The position numbers and the translations under genes were made by a program. The notes under the pieces were generated by a model. The model saw only the letters and a list, made by a program, of their open reading frames with translations. It ran no database searches and had not been told where the DNA came from. A DNA stretch of 64,000 bases from Zygnema cylindricum (Eukaryota; Streptophyta; Zygnematophyceae; Zygnematales; Zygnemataceae): NCBI GenBank assembly GCA_037447655.1, contig JBBHKE010002910.1, forward strand, positions 123,718 through 187,717. Direction: 5' to 3'. Below, piece by piece: positions 44,416 to 54,290 of the stretch (position 1 is the first letter of the stretch; the number at the start of each line of letters is the position of its first letter).

Positions 44416-45149
44416 ATGTATATTGTCGACGTGGTGTTATCATCTCATTCTTTTTCATTGGTATCAGAGCCTTTTTTCGTGACTCGACAACATAAAAGGC
44501 CACGGCGTATCCAAAGCTGATATGTATGAGCGAGTTCTTCGAGAGTTCGAAAACGTTAGATTACAAAAAGCTCACCTGAGTGACATTGTGGCAACCTTAG
44601 AGTCTCGTCTTGGTGAAAGAACTCACGGAAGCTCGGAGAGAGACGTGAGGAGGCATAAGTTAAGACTTCGTGATAATTTTGACCCGATTAGGCACAAAAA
44701 TCTCGATGCGTGGTTGTTTCGGGTAGGGAATTACCGAAGAACTTCCCCGGCTTGTCTGAGCGTGAAAAGGTTTATTACGCATAAGGGTTACTTAAAGAAG
44801 CCGCAAGAGCATGGTGAAGAGCATTGGTGGAAAGCGACGAGGTACCCGCTCTTTGGACCATGTTCGTCAATTCTCTTCGTGACTCTTGGCAACCCATGAG
44901 CACAGTTAAAGCCGCGACCGATAAGATTTTGGTGTTGAAACAACACACTCCTGTTTTGTAGTACACCTAGCGGTTCTGAGAATGCGAGTTCCAAATCCGA
45001 ATGATGAAGGAGGATGATGTTGATTTAGAAAGCTTTAGTCCTATCTATGCCTCAGCTGTGAGGGAGAGAGAGCTATTCATGACTTAAGCTATTTTTGGTT
45101 GAGTTCAGTTCAGTGGTTACCAAAATTAGTGTGAGAGTGAAGTTGGGAG
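44416..45149 (+). pseudogene. Ty3-like element F: LTR end, primer site and gag start
   Basis: 44421-44457 ends in TTTTTCA, directly followed by TTGGTATCAGAGCC (3'-end tRNA-iMet primer site). The frame from 44522 encodes a coiled-coil-like N-terminus and then the Ty3-type Gag pattern (NFDPIRHKNLDAWLFRVGNY, then in another frame EAARAWWKSD). It is broken by a frame change near 44735 and TAG near 44960. No pol remains here. Confidence 0.65.
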
Positions 45150-46311
45150 TGAAATTCTATGGGCTCTATTGCCACACAGAATTCGCAGGTCCAAAAGAAG
45201 CTAATCTAGATAATGCAAACTCCAACTTGATATAAACCCAAATGACAGACCCCTTGACAATTAGAACCCCAATATAGCTTCACCCTTGTGAAATAACACT
45301 TTCTGTGTGCTCAGTTCCACCACAGAATGCAAAGTTAGAATATGAGATTTGGACACATTCACCCACTTTGACTTTCCCTAAGAAATGCAGCCACCTAGGC
45401 AGGCAAAGACTTTGACCGACTACACCCGTGTGTAGCTTAGACTCCCTTGAGTCCGCAGCAACAAGAATCACTGAATTTGGTCAACTTAATTGATTGTTAT
45501 GGCTGGCCAAAGTTTGCCATTTATACAAGGTGCTCTGTGGGAGAGTCAGCTACCTACCAGAAACATTCTAAGTTCTAGTCCCTCTCTAAACCCCTTCTAC
45601 TGATGTACGGCGCCAATCATAAGACTATACCGTACATAAAAGTACAGGCGCCGGAGTACCTTCTCTACGGCAACTGTACGGCAAGACCATACGAGTGACA
45701 AATGTCACATCCAAACTTGTTTCTTGCGCTCCGAAGATTCCACAATCCTCCAGCGCATTTCCACGTGTCATCCAGAGTGGCGGCATCAGATAACGCCAAG
45801 GCGGCCATTCTGGAATCTCGGCTACCACCACGGCCGTCGATTAAATCCGGTATTCATTCTTACCCGTCGAAAATATATGCGCGGTATTTGTTTCGTTGTC
45901 GAAACAAATGCGCGGTATTAGTTTCGCGTAGACCGTAATACTCTAAACTGTTTCTATGTACTAAAGATCTGTACGCGCCGTTAAATGAATTCGTCTACGC
46001 GTACATATTTATATAATTATCAAACCCTATATATCCTAGCACTAGTCCTAGACTAAACGGACAAAGCTAACGGCTACATTGACGGACGGCAAGTTACAGG
46101 ATCAATTCCTGGGTCCGTCAATACTTTTGGTAAACCCATCTATTTTCTGCTACCTGTCTGCTACAAAGCTTTAGACAGCCATGGCTCTATCACCCTACCC
46201 AGCCATCAGTGACTACAACAAGTGTGGGGGGTTGGAGAAGGGGGTCAAAGGCAGACTGCCTCTACTCTTTTTCTATCTAGTAAAGACCTAGAAAATACCC
46301 AAATATCAACA
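45150..46311 (-). repeat. Solo LTR G (family E type)
   Basis: Minus-strand start TGTTGATATTTGGG, end AGAATTTCA, with perfect GGGAG duplications at 45145-45149 and 46312-46316. No interior remains, the usual product of LTR-LTR recombination. It contains the palindrome at 45631-45670. The gag ATG is mutated to ATA. Confidence 0.92.
46048..46128 (+). other. tRNA-like module in solo LTR G
   Basis: A-box-like block (TAGACTAAACGGACAAAGC), B-box CAGGATCAATTCCTG (self-pairing stem) near 46097-46111, TTTT at 46125-46128. Confidence 0.65.
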
Positions 46312-47412
46312 GGGAGTTCACGGTTCATTCACACTTGGGACACGCGTCGTCACTTGAGAGAAATGCGTTAGTATGTCCTCCGTGGACGTACGAAAATTCG
46401 GCACGACCACGGGACTTCGTGAAGTCAATTCTACGGTGCCAAATCCTCTAATCGGACGGCTGACAGCCGCCGCCAACAAATACTGATGAGGCGTGACTAG
46501 ATCACTATCACTTTACATTGTGTGAACTTTGGTGTATATATTTGGTAGAATAGGATTTTGACTGTAGTGAATTAGTTGTTTAGTGTTGAGAATGTGGTTT
46601 ATGACATACCTTCAGTACACAGGTATACTCACACTATTTGTTGTTGTTAGAATGTTATATGTACAGCTGGAATGCCTCCGTACAGCTTAGTGTAGTTTCG
46701 GTGTATAGAAGTAGGACTTAGTGAATTTGATTCATTAGGAACAAATGATATGAAAACTGTACACTCAGTTTTTTGTAATTTCATTTCTGCATATCTCACA
46801 GATCTGTGAGCGGAATTCATTGAAATTTTTTGTGTGTGTTTCTTTGTATGTTATCTACACTGTGGCTCTAAAATTTATAGTCTGTCAAAGTTGCTGTTCA
46901 GCCATCGGTATTTGTGGAAGCTTCCTCTTTTGATTTGTTCTACGATGACTACTGCTGCATCTTCTTCATCTTCAGTGCCAACAGTTGTCTCAGAACAACA
47001 GATGAAACGGTTGATCGATATGTTAAGGGGCTCAAGGCGTCTATTCGGAGGGATGTGAAACAATGGCTCGCTTAGGAAACAAGAGCTTTTAGTCTTTCGG
47101 CAATTATCCAGTTTGAGCAACGGATGGATTCGGTATACATCACTCTCCGTAGGTCCTACCATTTTGGATTGAGTAGTAGCGAAGAGGTTGAAGGGATGAT
47201 GGTCCCACTTCCATGGAGCTCGAAGCGATTAAGGAGGAGAAGGACGTGGTCAACGCAATTAAGAGGAAGGAAAAGACCACAAAAGCAAGACCAACGACCT
47301 GTCCCCCCAAGAGCTCTAATGGAGGAGGCAAAACGGATTGTGCTTCGAGTGCGATTCAGTGGGAAATTCAGAAATATTTTTGTGCCTGGGAGGGGCTTAT
47401 TCACTGGAAAAG
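46312..47412 (+). pseudogene. Probable continuation of F or a second Ty3-like gag remnant
   Basis: 46317-46920 is non-coding. From 46944, an ATG opens a Ser-rich start and then, after a frame change, the Gag-like blocks KGLKASIRRDVKQWLA and IQFEQRMDS near 47020-47125. A Cys-containing knuckle-like region (CFECDS) lies near 47345. The resemblance is to Ty3 Gag; the link to F is inferred from position. Confidence 0.4.
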
Positions 47413-47489
47413 TGTAAGGGGCAAATGTTATCCTAGAGGCTTTACATAGGCTGCTCATTCTGTGGGTCAATGGAGACCACAAAATTTCA
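47413..47489 (+). repeat. LTR end fragment K
   Basis: Resembles the last 75 bp of family D/E LTRs (CCTAGAGGC ... AAAATTTCA), with the gag start ATGGAGACC. Everything upstream is missing. Confidence 0.6.
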
Positions 47490-48164
47490 TAACCGATTAA
47501 TTGAAATGTGAACAAAGGAACATAGAAGTAGTTAAAGTTTCTGTGCGGACGTCATTTTGCACAAAACAAATGAATCTGACATTTGTTTCGACGTCCGACA
47601 TTTAATGTCGGATATAATCCAAAGTCATACATCACTACCGAGATTGCGAAATGGTCACTTTGGCGTTTAGGGACGTGGCATGACCTGGCGCCACGTGGAA
47701 GGATAACATTTGGTCACAGGAATTTCGGAGAACATACGGACGAGTGGAAGAGTGACACGCGTCCACTTAGTTGCCTTGACGTAGACATGCCTTATAGAAA
47801 GGACATCAGCTGTAGTACCTTTCTGTACTTTACAGTCATGTGATTGGTTCGTACTTCATTAGATAAGGGTTGTGAGAGGGGTTTAGGACTTAGGAAAATC
47901 TAGTAGGTAGTCACCTGTCTGTAAGAGAGCTTTTGTATAAGATTGACATTTTTTTTTGCCGGCTCATAACTTATTGGGTGGTTCGCTCTTTCAATGATTA
48001 TTTTTGCTACAGACTCAGGGGAGTTTAGGTTTCACAGGGGTGCAATCAGACTGTTATTTTGCTTTCTTGGGCAACAGTGGTTGTGGCTTGAAGTGGGTAA
48101 ATTAAAAACTATTTGGAGGCTTCTTAAATTTTGTAGTCTAATAGAGGACACAGAATTGCAAAGA
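47490..48164 (+). repeat. 5' LTR of J (family C), left-truncated
   Basis: Matches the second two thirds of the C1 LTR and ends GGACACAGAATTGCA as C1 does. The tRNA-like part is lost with the truncated left end. Confidence 0.75.
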
Positions 48165-48263
48165 ACACTATTGAGATTTGATGAGGAGGAAAGAGCATCC
48201 TACCTCTAGCTGTCGGAACGCACCGGTGGGGGAAGCAGTCGAGGAAGCCGTACGACAACTTCA
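48165..48263 (+). pseudogene. J gag, left piece
   Basis: Translates to a block matching C1 gag (NTIEI to KPYDNF), with two stops. It ends at CTTCA, repeated at 52430. Confidence 0.75.
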
Positions 48264-49411
48264 TGTTGATATTTGTGTATTTTCTAGGTCTGTAAATAGG
48301 ATAGAAAAAGGCAGAGGCATTCTACCTCTAACTCCCCTATCCAAGCCCCCACACTTGTTGTAGTCACTGAAGGCTGGATAGGGAGCTAGAGCCATGGCTG
48401 CCTAAGCTCTCTAGAGAAGACAGGGGGTAAATTAGGTAGACTTGCCAAAAGTTAGTTGACAGACCCAGGAATTGATCCTGGTACTTGCCGGCTGTCAATC
48501 AATCATAGCCGGTAGCTTTAACCGTTTAGTCTAGCGCTAATATTAAGACATATAAGGTTTGATAATAATTTAATTTGTTACACGTAGACTTTATCATTTA
48601 ACTGGAAATATATACGTAGTGCATAGATACAGTTATATATAGTACGAAGTACAATACGATTACGAAATAAATACCGCGGAAGTATTTATGATGGATACGA
48701 TTGAAATCCGGATTTGATCGGACGGCCGCGAAGGATGCCGAAATCGCGGAATAGGATTTTGGCGGTTTGCCATCACCGCCATATCGAATGACACGTGGCA
48801 AAACCACATTGGATTGCGGCAACTTCGAGGATTACGGAAACGAATCGCGATATGACATGTGTCGACATTTTGGCCATGTCGTACGATGGCCGCACAAACA
48901 GCACACTGGCACCTGTACTTTTTTGTACGACACAATATTTTAATTGGTGCCGTACTTCAGTAGATAGAGTTTTAGAGGGGGAATAGGACTTAGAAAATTT
49001 TGGGTAGGTAGCTGCCTCTCCCGGAGAGCACCTTGTATAAATGGCAAACTTTGGCCAGCTTTAACGATCAATTTACTAGACCATTTTCAGTGATTCTTTT
49101 TGCTGCACACTCAGGCGAGTCCAAGCTACACAGAGGTGTAGTCGGTCAGAGTTTTTGTCTGCCACGGTGGTGGTATTTCTAAGGGAAAGTCAAAGTGGGT
49201 GAATGTGTCCAAATCTCATATTCTAACTTTGCATTCTGTGGTGGAACTGAGCACACAAAAAGTCTTATTTCACAGGGGTGAAGCTATAATGGGTTTGTAA
49301 TTGTCAAGGGGTCAGTCATTTTGGTTTATATCAACTTGGAGTGGGCACTATCTAGATAAGCTTCTTTTGGATCTGCTTACTTTGAGGGCCAATGGAGGTC
49401 TCAAAGTTTCA
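48264..49411 (+). repeat. 5' LTR of E2
   Basis: TGTTGATATTTG to AAAGTTTCA. Contains TATAAATGG near 49035, a CACGTG box near 48791 and the gag ATG at 49392. Confidence 0.93.
48447..48535 (-). other. tRNA-like module in E2 5' LTR
   Basis: Best-folding copy. The T-arm-like hairpin CCAGG-7 nt-CCTGG lies at 48465-48481. A second stem (CCGGCT/AGCCGG) encloses 48488-48512. The A-box-like block is at 48511-48533 and TTTT (minus strand) at 48447-48450. Confidence 0.68.
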
Positions 49412-49426
49412 GGTTATGGGCCCACC
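49412..49426 (+). other. Primer binding site of E2
   Basis: GGTTATGGGCCCACC, the exact complement of the plant tRNA-iMet anticodon arm, directly after the LTR. Confidence 0.92.
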
Positions 49427-50165
49427 ATCTAAGGTGCCTATGTTTGACGGAACAGGCTTCACTTATTGGGAGTTTACAATGGAGGGATTGATTATGGAGA
49501 AACACTTATGGGGAATTGTTTCGGGACAAGTGAGATGTCTGCCACCTGGCTTTGGAGGAGCATACTATGGAGAATCATCTTGGGCTGCCCAAAATATGAA
49601 CCGGAGTTCAAATGCAACGGAAGGTGAAGGAAAAAACCTTTCCGTGGATGGGGAAATAAAGGAGAAGGAAAAATGGACACCTATGGTGAGGGGAGCTAGG
49701 CTCTCAGCTATGGTACCACTTGTAGGGATTAAAACTGAAGAAAATGAGAGAATAATATAGGAATACAAAAACACTATAGCAAAATATCTCATACTTAGAT
49801 ATGTGTCTAAGTCCATTGTTATCACTCTTTTAAGTCTAACGAAGTTTTCAGAGATATGGGAAGCACTAAGTCAGATTTATAAGAGTGAGACTATTCAGAG
49901 GCAGCAGTTAGTAAAACAGGAAATAGATGCATATGTTTATAAAGGCGATAGCATGATAGAGTTTTGCAATGATATTGTTGTACTATATGTTGGGCTTGCT
50001 AGTGCGGGATATATAGAATCTGAGGAGAGGAAGATTAATACACTGCTCATGAAACTCCCAGATGAGTACGACAACATCATTTGTTGTATGCAGACAATGG
50101 ATGGCTCCTCATGGACTTGGAACTTTACCATGGGGATAATTCTTGTGAGAGAAAGGTGGTGATTG

Positions 50166-50287
50166 GCGGAAGCGTGATGAGAGGAACGGCGGTGACGAGC
50201 GGAAGCGTGATGAGAGGAACGGTGGTGACGAGCGGAAGCGTGATGAGAGGAACAATGGTGACGAGCGGAAGCGTGATGAGAGGAAGA
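50166..50287 (+). repeat. 33-bp tandem repeat in E2 gag
   Basis: Units start at 50166, 50199, 50232 and 50265 (last one partial), each beginning GCGGAAGCGTGATGAGAGGA. In the gag frame each unit adds 11 residues (GGDERKRDERN type). Element E has only about one and a half units. Confidence 0.93.
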
Positions 50288-50622
50288 AAGACAAAGGTAA
50301 ACCTTATCGGAACTTTGGTGGAAAAAGAGGGAGAGGAAAAGAAAGGGGAGCTTTGAAAAAAGGGGTTTGCTTCTTTTGTAGGGAACCGGGTCATTATATG
50401 GAGGAATGCCTTTGTTTGGAAAAACTTAGAAGTTGGAATGTGGATGAGGAGGAAGAAGGGGAAGAGGAGAAAGAGGATGAAGATATTTTAGAGCTTCTCC
50501 GGATTAGTAGTATGGGGAAGAGAGAAAAGCACACATAAATTCCATGAAAGCAACAGTGTGCTTTTGGAGGTATAAGGGAAGTAAAGAGAGAGGAGGAACT
50601 TGAGGATGTCGAGGAGGGTAGA

Positions 50623-51270
50623 GTGTATGACTTAGAAATGAGAAAGTCAGATCTAGGATCCATAAGTGAAAACGAGAAAGATAAAATTAATGACGATAAT
50701 TTTATAGATAATAGGGATTTGATTAAAGGTTTAGGGGAGAAGAAATATTTCTTGGGAATTAAAATAGAAAGTGATAGTGGAAAGAATTACATGGGAGAGA
50801 GTGAGGGAAGTTCAGAAAATGGGGTAGTTATAATGGATAAAAATATGAGTACGGAAGATGTAGATCTTATGAACTTAGTGGGGACTAGTGTTTTTTGGGA
50901 ATATTTGGAGGTGGATGGATTTGACATCACTACTTGGTGTGATGTTGCTTGTGAAGATGTGCATGTAAAAGGGTTATCATCCGGGTATATGTTGCAGATT
51001 GGAGATGGGGCTGGCTGTTTGGATTGCAAGAGAGAAATCGGGTTGTGTGTGGATGAAAAAGTGATGAGGTGGATAAAATATTTGCTCGGGGTTATGAAAA
51101 TTGGGATGCTTAATAAAATATGTGATCAGCAAGATCGAATGTTTATTTCAGCTCATCTAATGGACCTTTTAAAATGTGAGGATATTGTCATAAAGGTTTA
51201 TAAAAGGAAAAGGAAAAAGAAAAGAAAAAAAAATTTGGGAGGGAGTATTTTGGTTTTTTTTATAGACTAG
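50623..51270 (+). CDS. E2 compressed RT-tail/RNase H-like protein (215 codons)
   Basis: Open from an ATG to the TAG that adjoins the polypurine tract. Blocks in order: LGEKKYFLGIKIE near residue 35 (end of RT palm/thumb in relatives), VVIMDKNMSTEDVDLMNLVG near 68, FDITTWCDVACED near 103 (RNase H block 1, Asp kept), CLDCKRE, VMRWIKYLLGVMKIGML, ICDQQDRMFISAH near 168 (block 3, Asp kept), then a Lys-rich tail. The RT YVDD and the RNase H Glu block are deleted, so no enzyme activity is expected. The frame being open while gag has stops is notable. It could be a nucleic-acid-binding cofactor, or merely a recent deletion product. Confidence 0.6.
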   Translation: MYDLEMRKSDLGSISENEKDKINDDNFIDNRDLIKGLGEKKYFLGIKIESDSGKNYMGESEGSSENGVVIMDKNMSTEDVDLMNLVGTSVFWEYLEVDGFDITTWCDVACEDVHVKGLSSGYMLQIGDGAGCLDCKREIGLCVDEKVMRWIKYLLGVMKIGMLNKICDQQDRMFISAHLMDLLKCEDIVIKVYKRKRKKKRKKNLGGSILVFFID

Positions 51271-51283
51271 AAAATAAGGGGAG
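51270..51283 (+). other. Polypurine tract of E2
   Basis: GAAAATAAGGGGAG, directly before the 3' LTR and overlapping the stop codon of the preceding ORF by one base. Confidence 0.9.
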
Positions 51284-51466
51284 TGTTGATATTTGTGTAT
51301 TTTCTAGGTCTGTAAATAGGATAGAAAAAGGCAGAGGCAGTTTGCCTCTAAATCCCCTCTCCAAGCCCCCACACTTGTTGTAGTCACTGAAGGCTGGATA
51401 GGGAGCTAGAGCCATGGCTGCCTAAGCTCTCTAGAGAAGACAGGGGGTAAATTAGGTAGACTTACC

Positions 51467-51553
51467 AAAAGTTAGTTGACGGACCCAGGAATTGATCTTG
51501 GTACTTGCAGTCTGTCAATCAAACATAGATGGTAGCTTTAACTGTTTAGTCTA
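51467..51553 (-). other. tRNA-like module in E2 3' LTR
   Basis: A-box-like block at 51531-51553, B-box near 51488-51499, TTTT (minus strand) at 51467-51470. A few changes from the 5' copy weaken the T-arm-like stem. Confidence 0.6.
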
Positions 51554-51810
51554 GCGCTAGTATTAAGACATATAAGGTTTGATAATAATTTAATTTGTTA
51601 CACGTAGACTTTATCATTTAACTAGAAATATATACGTAGTGCATAGATACAGTTATATATAGTACGAACTACGATACGATTACGAATAAGTACCGCGTAA
51701 GTATTTATGACGGCTACGATTGAAATCCGGATTTGATCGGACGACCGCGAAGGATGCCGAGATCGCGGAATAGGATTTTGGCGGTTTGCGATCACCGCCA
51801 CATCGAATGA

Positions 51811-52064
51811 CACGTGGCAAAATCACATTGGATTGCGGCAACTCTGGGAATTACGGAAACAAATCCCGATATGACATGTGTCAACATTTTGGCCATGTCA
51901 TACGATGGCCGTACAGAAAGTACACCGGCACCTGTACTTTTCTGTACGACAAAGTATTTAAATTGGTGTCGTACTTCAGTAGATAGAGTTTTAGAGGGGG
52001 AATAGGACTTAGAAAATTTTCGGTAGGTAACTGCCTCTTCCAGAGAGCACCTTGTATAAATGGC
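51811..52064 (+). promoter_or_regulatory. Pol II promoter region of E2 3' LTR
   Basis: A G-box-like CACGTG, then a near-perfect palindrome at 51911-51947 (GTACAGAAAGTACA and its complement around CCGGCACC), then TATAAATGG near 52055. CACGTG is a known plant bZIP/bHLH site, so stress-linked expression is possible. Confidence 0.5.
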
Positions 52065-52429
52065 AAACTTTGGCTAGCCATAACGATCAATTTACTTGAC
52101 CATTTTCAGTGTTTCTTTTTGATGCGGACTCAAGGGTGTCCAGGCTACACAGAGGTGTAGTCAATCAAAGTTTTTGTCTGCCATGAAGGCGGTCTTTCTA
52201 AAGGAAATTCAAAGAGGGTGAATGTGTCCAAATCTCATATTCTAACTTTGCATTATGTGGTGGAACGGAGCACACAGAAAGTCTTATTTTATAGGGTGAA
52301 GCTATAATGGGTTTGTGATTGTCAAGAGGTCAGTCATTTGGGTTTATATCAACTTGGAGTTGGCACTATCTAGATAAGCTTCTTTTGGATCTGCTTACTC
52401 TGAGGGCCAATGGAGGTCTTAGAGTTTCA

Positions 52430-53115
52430 CTTCAAAAGAGAGAAAGATTAATTTGGAGGACCAAGGCCCCCAAAGTGTTTTGTCATTTATGCAAATAGTC
52501 GAGACACTTAATAGCCGATTGCACCAAGTTGTTGAAGCTAAGGCTTCAAGAGAACCGTGGAGGAGGCTTTTCTAGAGGAAAGAAGAAGGCACTTGTGGTC
52601 ACACAAGTGAAACGCGAAACCGAGGAGGACGGGGAGCTTCTTCTTAACGAGAATCTGGAGGAGAGGGAGATCCTTTGAAATAGAAGTGTGCTCTAGGAGC
52701 CATTCGAGAAGCTCCACATGAAGGATGGATCATTGATTCAGGTGCATCCATTCATATGTGTCGTGATAGGCACCTCTTTACCAAACTAAGAAAGATGCCT
52801 CTTGTAGATATAGAGTATGGGGATGGGAGAGTAGTTACTACAAATCTAGTAGGTTTGGTGGATCTGAAAGCCCTAGTGAAGGGTAAGACTTCTATACTCA
52901 CTTTCTTATATATAGTTTACATTCCTCTGCTGATTAAAAATCTTATCTTTACCTCTGTGTTAGATGATAAGGCGTTTGATACCTTCACAAGAAAGGGAGT
53001 CTTCACAGCTAAGTATGGGGATAAAGTCTACTTCACATCAGATAAGGGTATCAAAGGAATGTTTAGGCTTAACCTGAGTAATGAAAAGGATAATGCTTAG
53101 TATGTTTGTGTCCCA
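52430..53115 (+). pseudogene. J gag end, protease and pre-integrase
   Basis: A zinc-knuckle remnant (FCHLCK, TAG, SRHLIADC) lies near 52480. The protease motif WIIDSGASIHMC near 52727 keeps the catalytic Asp, unlike C1. The preintegrase part runs to a TAG near 53098. Confidence 0.85.
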
Positions 53116-54290
53116 AACTTGATGATGTGGTATAAGAGGTTGGGGCATGTGCATTTTGATAGGCTGAGGGAAATGAAGAAGCTTGGTGTAGCAGACGACA
53201 TTCAATTTGAGGATAATGAAATGATGGATGATTGTAGAGGTTGTGCTCTAGGTAAGGCTCACAGACTACCCTCCCCCAAAAGTGCCACATATAGAGGTGA
53301 GAAAGTACTAAATTTGGTCCACACAGATATCTGAGGACCAGCAAAAATACCTTTGGTCGGAGAGAAGAGGTTTATGTTGACAATCACTAATGACTGGTCC
53401 AGATACTCTAGAGTCTTCTTTCTAAAAACAAAGTGTGAAACACCAAATTCCTTCAAACAACTTAAATCATTGAGTGAGAAATTGCACGAAACCCCATTAA
53501 GAGAATAAGAAGTGATATTGGGGGAGAATATGCTTCTAGCAAGTTTGAGGAATACTTGAGGGATGAGGGAGTTCAACATCATAAATCTGTACCAAAAAAC
53601 CCAGAACAAAATGGGGTAGCTGAGAGGTTGAACCGAACTCCAAGAGATAGTCTACGGAGTATGTTAGCCGACAAGAAGATAGGAAAAAGGTTTTGGGTAG
53701 AAGCCATGAATTGTGCTAACTACATTAAGAATAGAGTCCTTACTACGGTCTTAAAAGGAATAAAACCTTATGAGAGATGGGTTGGAAGAAACCAAATATT
53801 TCTCACCTTAAAGTATTTGGCAGTCAAGTTTACAACCTTGACACAGATAGGAAAAATTGGAAACTAGATGCTAAAGGGAAACTGGGGTATTTTTTGGGAT
53901 ATAATGAAGATGTTAAAGGATATAGTCTTTATGACTTAGTTAAACAATATATCATTTTGGTAAAGCACTTAGTTGTCATGGATGAATGGAAGTCATTTGA
54001 TCCATTCAAATATACCAAGAAGATAAGAATCAGTTTTGAGTCCGAGAATGAGGAGGACTCGGATCTTCCCGGAGGGGACATCAGGGAAAACGTGATTGCA
54101 GATTCAGGGGAGATCCAAGATAGGAGAGATACATTGAAATCTCCTCATATTCCTATACACTCGGAGGAGAAAGAGGAGGAGGAGCCAGAACCGGCTTCCA
54201 TGGGAGCTGATGAGACAGTGAGGAGGAACCCGAGACTTCCCTCCATTCTAGCTTTGGACTTTGAGGGAGGATGAAGAAGCAGCAAAAAAC
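53116..54290 (+). pseudogene. J integrase
   Basis: Preintegrase end WYKRLGHVHFDRL, knuckle CRGCALGK, HTDI followed by TGA in place of Trp (near 53332). A frame change near 53500 disturbs the SDNGGE block, which reads SDIGGEY. NGVAERLNR keeps the Glu. A further frame change is near 53790, then SHLKVFGSQVY and FLGYNEDVKGY. Confidence 0.88.

Larger units (their letters stand above)
49392..50535 (+). pseudogene. E2 gag
   Basis: Starts in the LTR: MEVSKFQVMGPPSKVP reads through the primer site. N-terminal Gag block FDGTGFTYWEFTMEGLIMEK. A TAG near 49758 splits the frame, which reopens at 49803-50162 (VYKGDSMIEFCND, LLMKLPDEYDNII). A deletion near 50155 relative to E shifts the frame into a 33-bp tandem repeat encoding Arg/Asp/Glu-rich 11-residue units. 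The zinc knuckle CFFCREPGHYMEEC near 50371 is intact (CX2CX4HX4C), followed by an acidic stretch. Confidence 0.88.
48264..52429 (+). mobile_element. Non-autonomous Copia derivative E2, complete with target duplication
   Basis: LTRs of 1148 and 1146 bp, primer site, gag, compressed RT-tail/RNase H-like ORF, polypurine tract, and perfect CTTCA duplications at 48259-48263 and 52430-52434. It lacks protease, integrase and RT core, so its mobility would need enzymes from family C/D elements. It is the youngest-looking complete element here. Confidence 0.93.
51284..52429 (+). repeat. 3' LTR of E2
   Basis: Very similar to the 5' LTR with point differences. Contains CACGTG at 51811, the palindrome at 51911-51947 and a TATAAATGG near 52055. 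Confidence 0.93.

Noticed and set aside
46048-46128. tRNA-like modules as independent SINE insertions
   Set aside because: They sit at about the same offset and in the same orientation in all full LTRs, without target duplications around them.
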